29,292 bases of DNA from a virus, in the IMG/VR virus record IMGVR_UViG_3300017917_000653, positions 1 to 29,292 of that record; one strand, 5' to 3'. The number at the start of each line of letters is the position of its first letter. Position 1 is the first letter of the stretch. The position numbers were made by a program, and so were the translations under genes. The notes beneath the pieces are model-generated. The model saw only the letters and a program-made list of their open reading frames with translations, ran no database searches and was not told where the DNA came from. Of the stretch, positions 1-5,906 are shown piece after piece.

Positions 1-18
1 ACCTGGTGGTGTAACTAT
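1..18. repeat. Terminal redundancy, left copy (contig circularity)
   Basis: The 18 bases ACCTGGTGGTGTAACTAT are identical to the last 18 bases of the window (29275-29292). The match keeps the capsid reading frame open, so this is an assembly overlap of a circular or circularly permuted genome rather than a biological terminal repeat. The unique length is 29,274 bp. Confidence 0.9.
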
Positions 19-274
19 TACTGCTGATGGTAACATCGCTATCGCTGGTATCCCTGTATTCAAATCTTCTTTCATCGCTGATGACAAAGTATTATTGGGT
101 GACTGGAATATGGCTAAGCGTGTTGTTGTTGACGACCTGAAAATTGAATTCTTCGAGCAGGATAGCGACAACGTTCAGAAAAACTTAGTAACTGTACGTA
201 TCGAGGCTCGTGAAGTATTGGCTATCGATCGTCCAGATGCATTCGTATTTGCTGACTTAGGTAACGTTGCCTAA
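1..274 (+). CDS. Major capsid protein, C-terminal part (gene continues from 28478 across the join)
   Basis: The first complete codon is at position 2 and the stop is TAA at 272-274, giving about 90 residues. They continue in frame from the coding sequence at the right end: joining at the shared 18 bases gives 1071 nt, i.e. 356 residues. This part carries the end of the HK97-fold A/P domains, including an I-P-V-F-K-S strand and a D-x-x-L-x-x-E-x-R-E-V-L-A-I-type ending common in HK97-like shell proteins. Codon choice (many GCT, GGT, ATC, AAC) differs from the AT-rich tail genes, as expected for the most abundant virion protein. Family assignment is by fold pattern and gene order, not by a search. 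Confidence 0.9.
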   Translation, partial: PGGVTITADGNIAIAGIPVFKSSFIADDKVLLGDWNMAKRVVVDDLKIEFFEQDSDNVQKNLVTVRIEAREVLAIDRPDAFVFADLGNVA

Positions 275-290
275 TCTATAAAGTAGTTTG

Positions 291-334
291 GAAAGTAGTT
301 TTCTACTGGGAGGATCGTTTCCTCCCCTACTTTC
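291..334 (+). terminator. Composite hairpin after the capsid gene
   Basis: An inner stem GGGAGG (308-313) / CCTCCC (321-326) with a 7-nt loop sits directly against an outer stem GAAAGTAG (291-298) / CTACTTTC (327-334). The structure begins 17 nt after the capsid stop codon. There is no U-tract (A-run instead), so it may be a partial terminator, an mRNA 3'-end stabiliser or an RNA processing site that raises capsid mRNA relative to the neck genes. Alternative pairings exist, e.g. AGTAG/CTACT. Confidence 0.55.
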
Positions 335-349
335 AAAAAATAAATAGTT

Positions 350-556
350 ATGACGAAGGTACAAGTAACAAGGGCCTATAAAGATTTAGAACTTGGTAGG
401 TTTATAAAAGAGGGGGAGATTATTAAAGTTTCTGACGAAAGAGCTTCCCTGTTATTGAACAAAAGATTTGTTAAGGTTATTGAGATTTTAGAGGAGAAGC
501 AGGAGAAACCACAAATCAAGACAAAAGAATTAAAAACCACTAAAAAGACTAAATAA
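350..556 (+). CDS. Small conserved head-region protein
   Basis: 68 residues, directly after the capsid gene and overlapping the next start by one base (TAATG). The pattern V-x-x-x-Y-K-D-L-E-x-G-R-F-I-K-E-G-E-I-I-x-V resembles the short SH3-like proteins often found between capsid and connector genes in siphoviruses ('K-G-E-x-x-x-V-S-x-E-R-A-x-x-L'). After residue 50 the tail is a lysine-rich low-complexity stretch (KTKELKTTKKTK). Its role is unknown. By position it is a head or neck accessory factor. Confidence 0.6.
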   Translation: MTKVQVTRAYKDLELGRFIKEGEIIKVSDERASLLLNKRFVKVIEILEEKQEKPQIKTKELKTTKKTK

Positions 557-1107
557 TGACACTCGGTTTAGACGTACAAATTAAGACCGATTTATCTTCT
601 GAGCCAGTATCGGTATCTGAGGCTAAATCCTATCTAAATATTGATTACAATACTTGGGATACACTTATTGGTACACTAATCTCCTCAGCAAGAACAAGAC
701 TGGAGAGATACACCGGATGTAGCTTTGGGACTAAGACTCTTGTATCGACATTTCAGAATGTAGCAAGTAATTTAGATATTCCTTATGGCCCAGTTCAGTC
801 AATAACTCATGTAAAGTCAATCGCAGAGGACGGTACAAAGACAACACTAACTGCTGGTACTGATTATAGCGTAACAGGAAACAACTTTAAGACTATTAGA
901 TTCTTTAACGGAACTACAGGTGGTATAGAGATTGAGTATGTTGCTGGCTATACTTCACTGCCTGCCGATTTGAAAGTTTCTATAATGAAACAAGTTGCTA
1001 TGGACTTTGAATACAGAGAGAATGTTATGGATAGCTCTCAAGCAGTTGAACTGTCTAATGGTGCTAAACAAACTGCTTCAAGTTATAGAAGAATGTTGAT
1101 TATCTGA
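556..1107 (+). CDS. Head-tail connector (gp6 / phiE125 gp8-like)
   Basis: 183 residues. The N-terminal pattern E-P-V-S-V-S-E-A-K-x-Y-L (residues 16-27), then 'D-T-L-I-x-x-L-I-x-x-A-R-x-R-L-E-R-Y-T-G', is the hallmark of head-tail connectors of the HK97 gp6 / SPP1 gp15 group, also annotated as the phiE125 gp8 family. In those phages 12 copies form a ring under the portal. A second typical element is 'I-E-I-E-Y-V-A-G-Y-T-S-L-P-A-D-L-K' near residues 116-137. It lies in the usual order capsid, connector, head closure, gp10-like, with one-base stop/start overlaps on both sides, which suggests translational coupling. Confidence 0.85.
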   Translation: MTLGLDVQIKTDLSSEPVSVSEAKSYLNIDYNTWDTLIGTLISSARTRLERYTGCSFGTKTLVSTFQNVASNLDIPYGPVQSITHVKSIAEDGTKTTLTAGTDYSVTGNNFKTIRFFNGTTGGIEIEYVAGYTSLPADLKVSIMKQVAMDFEYRENVMDSSQAVELSNGAKQTASSYRRMLII

Positions 1108-1448
1108 TGAAGAAAGTTAAATACAAGTCATCTGATTTTAATGAGTCTGTAATTGTAAAATCATTTACAAACACTACAGATTCAGCAGGAGGTACAAAGC
1201 CTACCTATAGTAACTATTTAACTACACTCGCAGCCGTATACCCTTATGATGGAGATTTATTCATAGAGGGGGGAGAGAGAGTAATTAATAATAAATACGT
1301 ATTTGTATTTAGATACAGAACTGAGACCGCTGCTATAGACAAGTCGTACAAGATATCTTACAGGGGGAAGGATTATATTATCCATTCTGCTATAGACGAG
1401 GGAGAGGATAGATACTATATTAAGGTAATCGCTTGGAGTAGAAAATAA
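1107..1448 (+). CDS. Head closure / head-tail joining protein
   Basis: 113 residues, the size of the Phage_H_T_join family (SPP1 gp16-like stopper). It has the usual all-beta pattern, with 'D-S-A-G-G-T-K-P-T-Y' near residues 25-34 and 'Y-K-I-S-Y-R-G-K-D-Y-I-I-H-S-A' near 81-95, the second being the characteristic strand pair of this family. It should bind below the connector ring and gate DNA exit. Start and stop overlap both neighbours by one base. The call rests on size, pattern and order. Confidence 0.75.
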   Translation: MKKVKYKSSDFNESVIVKSFTNTTDSAGGTKPTYSNYLTTLAAVYPYDGDLFIEGGERVINNKYVFVFRYRTETAAIDKSYKISYRGKDYIIHSAIDEGEDRYYIKVIAWSRK

Positions 1449-1906
1449 TGGCTAAGATTAATGTTAAGGATAGCGTATCAGCAGATTATAAGAAGTTTGT
1501 AGAAAGTATAAGCAAGCACGCAACAAATAAAGTTACGCAAGCTGTAGCTAAGATAACAAATAAGACAAACTCAGATTATTCCTCAGTTCCTGCGGATGGC
1601 AATCAAATAGTTGGCAATCCGATAAGCTATAGAATATCATCAAATAAAGGTTTAATATCTGGAATTGCATCTGCAAACAAAACAAAAGAACTTATATACC
1701 TTGAATTTGGTACTCGCTATAGCGAATCAGATTCATTAACGATAGCAACAGGATTCAAGAGCGGAATAGACACAGTAGCTATAGCAGCTCCTTATAGATC
1801 GAATAGACCTCGGTTTATAAACAGAAAAGCTTCAGGAGGAACTTACTACTTTTTGGGTAATATAGATGTAGAGGGAATAAAGTTCCTAAGGGATTTTTGG
1901 AAGTAA
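1448..1906 (+). CDS. Neck/tail completion protein (HK97 gp10-like)
   Basis: 152 residues. A charged helical N-terminus (residues 5-42) is followed by 'L-I-Y-L-E-F-G-T-R-Y' (about residues 82-91), the E-F-G-T motif of HK97 gp10 / tail completion proteins. The C-terminal 'R-P-R-F-I-N-R' corresponds to the 'A-R-P-F' element of that family. It completes a standard neck cassette with the two preceding genes. A promoter and a fibre-like gene follow, which interrupts the usual gp10 to tail-terminator order. Confidence 0.7.
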   Translation: MAKINVKDSVSADYKKFVESISKHATNKVTQAVAKITNKTNSDYSSVPADGNQIVGNPISYRISSNKGLISGIASANKTKELIYLEFGTRYSESDSLTIATGFKSGIDTVAIAAPYRSNRPRFINRKASGGTYYFLGNIDVEGIKFLRDFWK

Positions 1907-1921
1907 TGTTGATAAATATTG

Positions 1922-1952
1922 TTGTAAAAGTAAAAAATTTTAACTATATTAG
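1922..1952 (+). promoter_or_regulatory. Rightward promoter P1 (Bacteroidota type, likely late)
   Basis: TTG at 1922-1924, a 20-base spacer rich in A, then TATATTAG at 1945-1952. This fits the Bacteroidota -33 TTG / -7 TAnnTTTG arrangement with a slightly altered -7 element. The 31 bases match the promoter at 23519-23549 at 26 positions, including most of the spacer, so the two are probably recognised together. The start codon of the fibre-like gene lies 15 nt downstream. Confidence 0.7.
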
Positions 1953-1967
1953 ATAAATTTTTAATAC

Positions 1968-2804
1968 ATGGCATCGCTAACCGGACAAACCATTGCATCT
2001 ACATATAATTCGTTGTTAAAGACATCGGATAATCAGCCATTGACTGCCACATATAAGCAGATTGAGGACGGTTTAGGTAATGGCAGTGGTCTTTATATTG
2101 GGACTGGAGGTAATTTAGGTATAGGCAGAACAAGTCCATTCTATAACTTAGAATTAAATAATTCAACTGATACAAGAATACTGTCATACGTAAATAATGT
2201 AAGCATAGGTCAAATACAGGCATTGTCAACGGCCTATAGAATTGCATCTGTAGGAACAATACCATTGCAATTTTATACTAATGGTGCAAATAGATTGCAG
2301 ATCACAGATACTGGTGCTGCAGGTTTTGGAACTCCATCGCCTTCATCGAGACTTGATGTTTATGTAGCATCCGGAGAGGTTACCGCTCAAATATCATCCG
2401 GAACGGAATATGTTAGATTATTCTATCGTGATAACGACGATAACTTTGGTATTTTTATTAATGGCGCTACAAGAATGCGATTTATAGGTACTGTTGGGAA
2501 CGTAGCTATGATGGAAAATGGTAGTGGTAACTTAATTATAGGAGGGGCAGCTGCTTCTGCAGTTGCAAAACTTCATGTTGTTGGTAGTGGATATTTCTCG
2601 GGGTCTGTTGGGTTTAATGCCACAACTGTTAATGCTTCTGCAAGAGTTCAGATTGACTCAACTACACAAGGTTTTTTACCTCCAAGAATGACATCTGCTC
2701 AAAGAACTGCAATATCATCTCCTGCTGTAGGTCTTGTTGTTTATCAAACAGACGGCACAGAGGGGTTATATAATTACAAATCAACTGGCTGGGCTTTAGT
2801 ATAA
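1968..2804 (+). CDS. Fibre-like structural protein (head or tail fibre)
   Basis: 278 residues. The N-terminal 60 residues contain 'G-Q-T-I-A-S-T-Y-N-S-L-L-K-T-S-D-N-Q-P-L', a short attachment-type domain. Then come repeats of the type 'G-x-x-G-I-G-R-T-S-P-x-x-x-L-E-L', seen again as 'G-F-G-T-P-S-P-S-S-R-L-D-V' and 'A-A-S-A-V-A-K-L-H-V-V'. These are the beta-structured fibre repeats found in many fibres and spikes. The C-terminus 'F-L-P-P-R-M-T-S-A-Q-R' with 'G-L-V-V-Y-Q-T-D-G' and a final 'G-W-A-L-V' is a recurrent fibre ending in Bacteroidota phages. It has its own promoter and sits among neck genes, so it could be a capsid or neck fibre as well as a tail fibre. Confidence 0.65.
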   Translation: MASLTGQTIASTYNSLLKTSDNQPLTATYKQIEDGLGNGSGLYIGTGGNLGIGRTSPFYNLELNNSTDTRILSYVNNVSIGQIQALSTAYRIASVGTIPLQFYTNGANRLQITDTGAAGFGTPSPSSRLDVYVASGEVTAQISSGTEYVRLFYRDNDDNFGIFINGATRMRFIGTVGNVAMMENGSGNLIIGGAAASAVAKLHVVGSGYFSGSVGFNATTVNASARVQIDSTTQGFLPPRMTSAQRTAISSPAVGLVVYQTDGTEGLYNYKSTGWALV

Positions 2805-2811
2805 TATTAAT

Positions 2812-3123
2812 ATGGCTTACAAATTTAAATTCAATGATAATAGCTTTATTTGCGCAAAGTCTATAGACGGCCTGAGTAATGTTATTGAAAGTATAAGATG
2901 GTGGTATGGCAATGATGAGGTTTCTGTACCTGGATTAAATTCTTTTCCACTGCCAAGCCCTGATAATTTCGTGCCATTTGAGAATCTTACTGAAGATGAG
3001 GTTACCTCTTGGCTTGAATCTGCAAATGACATGGATGAGCTTAATAAATCTGTTGAATCGGAAATTGAGAAGCTAAAATCACAATCAAATCAAGAGGTTC
3101 TCCCTCCACCATTTCAATCATAA
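2812..3123 (+). CDS. Possible fibre chaperone (DUF7936-like)
   Basis: 103 residues, 7 nt after the fibre-like gene. The segment 'D-N-F-V-P-F-E-N-L-T-E-D-E-V-T-S-W-L' (about residues 56-73), followed by a helix 'L-N-K-S-V-E-S-E-I-E-K-L-K' and a Pro-rich end 'L-P-P-P-F', resembles small proteins next to fibre genes in marine phages ('F-I-P-Y-x-x-L-T-E-x-x-V-x-x-W' then 'L-x-x-Q-I'). I infer a role in folding or attaching the fibre upstream. The resemblance is from memory of the pattern and should be tested by profile search. Confidence 0.5.
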   Translation: MAYKFKFNDNSFICAKSIDGLSNVIESIRWWYGNDEVSVPGLNSFPLPSPDNFVPFENLTEDEVTSWLESANDMDELNKSVESEIEKLKSQSNQEVLPPPFQS

Positions 3124-3551
3124 TGAAAGACGTAGGATTCGCTATAAGAAAGGCTTATTACAGTAAACTAAATGGTGCTGTTTCTTTGAACGCATCTAAT
3201 GTTCCTGTATATGATAACGTACCTGATTCTGCGAATTACCCATACATCCAGGTCTCTAACGTTAGCGTTGTAGACAATTCCACTAAAGATAACTTTAATA
3301 GTAACTGCGTAGTTACAGTACAGGTATTTACAGGCACAGATGGCACTAACTACTCAAAGGCTGACGCAGACAATATAACAAATCAGGTTATGGGCCTGCT
3401 TATTAACCGTAGCTCACTTCCTGACGCATCTCCTGACTTTAAGGTGATAACCAATAGCCTCGAATCAACAACTTATATTGAGAGTCAATTTGATGGCTTC
3501 TACGAGGTAAGAAAAGTAATTAGAATTAGAAATATAGTAGAACAATTATAA
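3123..3551 (+). CDS. Tail terminator / tail completion protein
   Basis: 142 residues, overlapping the preceding stop by one base. Features fit the tail-terminator family (DUF3168 / lambda gpU, SPP1 gp17-like): an N-terminal helix 'I-R-K-A-Y-Y-S-K-L-N-G', the element 'V-P-V-Y-D-N-V-P-D-S-A-N-Y-P-Y-I-Q-V' (residues 28-45), a strand with 'V-V-T-V-Q-V-F', then helix 'A-D-A-D-N-I-T-N-Q-V-M-G-L-L'. It would form the hexameric ring that stops tail-tube growth and docks to the neck. Its place right before the tube genes agrees. Confidence 0.75.
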   Translation: MKDVGFAIRKAYYSKLNGAVSLNASNVPVYDNVPDSANYPYIQVSNVSVVDNSTKDNFNSNCVVTVQVFTGTDGTNYSKADADNITNQVMGLLINRSSLPDASPDFKVITNSLESTTYIESQFDGFYEVRKVIRIRNIVEQL

Positions 3552-3552
3552 A

Positions 3553-4740
3553 ATGGCATTAGTAAACGGAACAAACTTAGTTTTATACGCCTCGGATGGC
3601 GGTGTAGACAAGGCTTTTGGCCATTCTCGTAGTTTCACCTTAAATGTAGAAGCTAATACAATCGATGCTACTTCAAGAGCGTCTGCCGGATGGAGTGAAT
3701 TTATCATGGGCAGTAGATCTTTTAGTTTAGACTTCGAGGGTTTGGTTAGTTACGATGATGACATTAACGTAGAGTGGTTACAGACAGCCGTAGAGAACAA
3801 AACAAAATTCTTGGTTAAATTTACGGACAATATTGCAGGTGATTTGATTTACAACGGATATGTATATATCTCAAGTCTATCTGTAGATTCTCCAAACGAA
3901 GATGTTGTAACTTATTCAGGAACATTACAAGGAACGGAGATTTTCTCTACTACCTTTGTTACTCCTGGTGATACAGATGCACAGGCGTTTATTACTGCTG
4001 CAGGTATTACTGACCCAACTCAGATAAATGCAATTACAGCTCTCGTTGAGGACTTAAAAGCAGAGAGTTTATGGAGTAAGTTTTATGCTATCTACCCATT
4101 CGTTGGTGGAACTGCAACTACTCATAAGTTTAACCTTAAAGACCCAAGAGATTTAGATGCAGCTTATCGTCTACAATTCAATGGCACTTGGACTCATAGC
4201 TCAAATGGAGTTTTACCTTCTGGTATTGATGCATATAGCAATACATTTATAAGCAATAAATCCGCTTCGAGCTTACATATTTCTTATTATAGCAGAACAA
4301 GCGAAGCATCTCCTTATTTCGATAATGCAATTGGGGCATCTGATTTAAGTACGCCTGGTAGCGAGTATGATGTTTATTTAAAGATTAGGGACGCAAGCAA
4401 TAATGCAAGCTGTGCTATGAATATAGGATCTGCAGATTATGTGAATAATAATGGTACTGGATTCTATTTGGGGTCAAGGAATTCTTCATTGGTTCAAAAG
4501 CTTTATAAAAATGGATCCGAGGTTGCGTCTAATACATCAGGCTCTTCGTATGCTGGTACTATAGCAGCGCCTTTGTACTTAGGTAGCAATAATGCAGGTG
4601 ATTTACCTAATAATGAATTCTATAAAACAAATAAGCAGTGTGCTTTTGCAAGTATAGGTACTGGACTAACTGGGGCGGAAGCGCTTGTATTCTACTCTAT
4701 TGTACAGGATTACCAAACAGCATTATCACGTCAAGTTTAA
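3553..4740 (+). CDS. Tail tube protein paralogue with C-terminal lectin-like domain
   Basis: 395 residues in two parts. Residues 1-135 align with the shorter tube protein at 4770 (shared starts MALVNGTNLV / MALINGTNLV, then 'A-T-x-x-S-x-G-W-S-E-F' and a 'G-x-x-x-I-S-S-L-S' strand), so this is a tail tube fold. A linker 'A-Q-A-F-I-T-A-A-G-I-T-D-P' leads into about 240 residues with 'Y-P-F-V-G-G-T-A-T-T-H-K-F-N-L-K-D-P' and an ending 'F-Y-S-I-V-Q-D-Y-Q-T-A-L-S-R-Q-V'. This domain is widespread in Bacteroidota phage and prophage structural proteins and is probably a concanavalin/laminin-G-like surface domain. It may be the decorated tube subunit or an adsorption aid. Confidence 0.75.
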   Translation: MALVNGTNLVLYASDGGVDKAFGHSRSFTLNVEANTIDATSRASAGWSEFIMGSRSFSLDFEGLVSYDDDINVEWLQTAVENKTKFLVKFTDNIAGDLIYNGYVYISSLSVDSPNEDVVTYSGTLQGTEIFSTTFVTPGDTDAQAFITAAGITDPTQINAITALVEDLKAESLWSKFYAIYPFVGGTATTHKFNLKDPRDLDAAYRLQFNGTWTHSSNGVLPSGIDAYSNTFISNKSASSLHISYYSRTSEASPYFDNAIGASDLSTPGSEYDVYLKIRDASNNASCAMNIGSADYVNNNGTGFYLGSRNSSLVQKLYKNGSEVASNTSGSSYAGTIAAPLYLGSNNAGDLPNNEFYKTNKQCAFASIGTGLTGAEALVFYSIVQDYQTALSRQV

Positions 4741-4769
4741 TATTAAAAACAATTTAAAATAACAACAAA

Positions 4770-5177
4770 ATGGCATTAATTAACGGAACAAATTTAGTTA
4801 TCAAGGTTGGTGGAAACCCAATTCTTAAAGCTACTACAGCATCTATGGAGATCAGTGTTGATTTACCTGATGCAACTACAAAAGATTCTCAAGGATGGAG
4901 CGAGTTCTTCGCAGGTGTACGTTCTTGGACTTTATCATCTGATGGTTTAATCGATTACGCAACTTCTGCTTCTGTAGAGACTGATGAGCTTGTTGCTATG
5001 TTGATCGCTCGTACCGCTGTAACTGTAGAGTTTGCTACTTCTACTTCAGGAGACATGAAACTTAGCGGTAGTGCTTTCGTATCTTCAATCTCTCAGACTG
5101 CTGATATGGAGAGCCCTTCAGGCTGGAGCGTATCTTTCCAAGGTACTGGCGCATTGACTCAAGGAACTGTAGCCTAA
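4770..5177 (+). CDS. Major tail tube protein
   Basis: 135 residues, the usual size of a minimal TP901-1-like tail tube subunit. It has the N-terminal 'G-T-N-L-V-I-K-V-G-G', then 'T-T-K-D-S-Q-G-W-S-E-F-F-A-G-V-R-S-W-T-L-S-x-D-G-L', the conserved tube motif. Its codon use resembles the capsid gene (GCT, ATC, TTC), suggesting high expression, so this is probably the main tube subunit and the longer paralogue upstream a minor one. It is followed by a 49-nt gap with a short inverted repeat (TCTCCG at 5186 and CGGAGA at 5214). Confidence 0.8.
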   Translation: MALINGTNLVIKVGGNPILKATTASMEISVDLPDATTKDSQGWSEFFAGVRSWTLSSDGLIDYATSASVETDELVAMLIARTAVTVEFATSTSGDMKLSGSAFVSSISQTADMESPSGWSVSFQGTGALTQGTVA

Positions 5178-5188
5178 TTTAATTATCT

Positions 5189-5204
5189 CCGAGCGATAAC
5201 CACA
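5189..5204 (+). repeat. 16-base intergenic repeat, copy 1
   Basis: CCGAGCGATAACCACA lies between the tail tube gene and the tail chaperone gene. The same 16 bases occur in the same orientation at 12637-12652, again outside genes. At this copy it is enclosed by TCTCCG (5186-5191) and CGGAGA (5214-5219), which could pair as a 6-bp stem. Function unknown. Confidence 0.6.
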
Positions 5205-5226
5205 TTTATTTAACGGAGAAAAAATT

Positions 5227-5589
5227 ATGACAGGTTACATTCAATTAGAATTAGGTGGTAAAAAGCGTGGTGTTAAATTTGGCAACTACGCACTAATCGA
5301 GTATTCAAAAATTAACAATACCGGTGTGGTAGAGTTTAATGAGCAGAACCCTATTAAGCTATGTGCTGATTTGGTTTATTGCGGATTAAAAAATAATTGC
5401 TTTATCAAAAAGGAGACAGAGGATTTTACTTATGAGGATGTAGTTACTTGGGTTGATGATATGCCCATCTCACAAATTACAGAAATTACTCAAGTATTTG
5501 AAGAGTCTGTTAAAGCCACACAGGGAGTTACTGAAATACAACAAGCAATCGAATCTAATTCTAAAGGCGGTAAATCGCCAAAAAAATAG
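5227..5589 (+). CDS. Tail assembly chaperone (gpG-like, unshifted product)
   Basis: 120 residues. By analogy with lambda G this short product and its frameshifted G-T fusion load onto the tape measure and recruit tube subunits. It lies between tube and tape-measure genes, the fixed position of this pair in siphoviruses. The core 'R-G-V-K-F-G-N-Y-A-L-I-E-Y-S' and 'C-A-D-L-V-Y-C-G-L-K-N-N-C' fits the phage tail-chaperone fold. The gene ends ... CCA AAA AAA TAG, so the slip site directly precedes the stop. An SD-like GGAG lies about 10 nt before the start. Confidence 0.75.
   Translation: MTGYIQLELGGKKRGVKFGNYALIEYSKINNTGVVEFNEQNPIKLCADLVYCGLKNNCFIKKETEDFTYEDVVTWVDDMPISQITEITQVFEESVKATQGVTEIQQAIESNSKGGKSPKK
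5580..5586 (+). promoter_or_regulatory. -1 ribosomal frameshift site A AAA AAA
   Basis: Seven A residues in the phase X XXY YYZ immediately precede the in-frame TAG (5587-5589). A -1 slip continues as ATA GGA TGG GAA GAG without a stop into the next reading frame, which remains open to 5906. The position at the end of the gpG-like gene matches the conserved programmed frameshift of tail chaperone genes. Confidence 0.8.
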
Positions 5590-5906
5590 GATGGGAAGAG
5601 GTCGTAGACTTTGCTATATGTGAAGTAGGGCTTCTTCCCGACCAATTCTTCGATATGACATGGGCTAATTACAATCGTTATGCTTACGGTCAGATCAAAA
5701 GAAAAACCCAAGATTGGGAGCATACAAGGACTATTGTGTCGATGATTTATAACTCTAATGTTAGTAAAAAACAAGACCAAAAGAAGCCAGACCAAATACT
5801 CCCATTGTGGACAGATAAAATAGGCAAACCCCAAAAGCCTAAACAAGAACCAATAACAAAAGACGACTTCGAGGAGGTTGTTAAGAAATTAGACAAGAAT
5901 GGATAG
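5586..5906 (+). CDS. Tail assembly chaperone T-part (made as -1 frameshift fusion)
   Basis: An open frame of 106 residues entered by the -1 slip at 5580-5586. The fusion with the upstream protein would be 226 residues. The first ATG in this frame is only at 5655, but the frame is open from the slip site and the added segment 'G-W-E-E-V-V-D-F-A-I-C-E-V-G-L-L-P-D-Q-F-F' leads smoothly into 'M-T-W-A-N-Y-N-R-Y-A-Y-G-Q-I-K-R-K'. The fold pattern is that of T-domains (amphipathic helices, then a charged Lys-rich tail). It overlaps the tape-measure start by 8 nt. Confidence 0.75.
   Translation: MGWEEVVDFAICEVGLLPDQFFDMTWANYNRYAYGQIKRKTQDWEHTRTIVSMIYNSNVSKKQDQKKPDQILPLWTDKIGKPQKPKQEPITKDDFEEVVKKLDKNG

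Noticed and set aside
1999-2265. 88-residue minus-strand frame inside the fibre-like gene
   Set aside because: Shadow of the fibre gene: low-complexity Leu/Tyr-rich translation, no context, opposite to transcription.
5490-5846. 118-residue minus-strand frame across the tail chaperone region
   Set aside because: Antisense to the frameshifted chaperone gene, which explains the open frame there. No start context.
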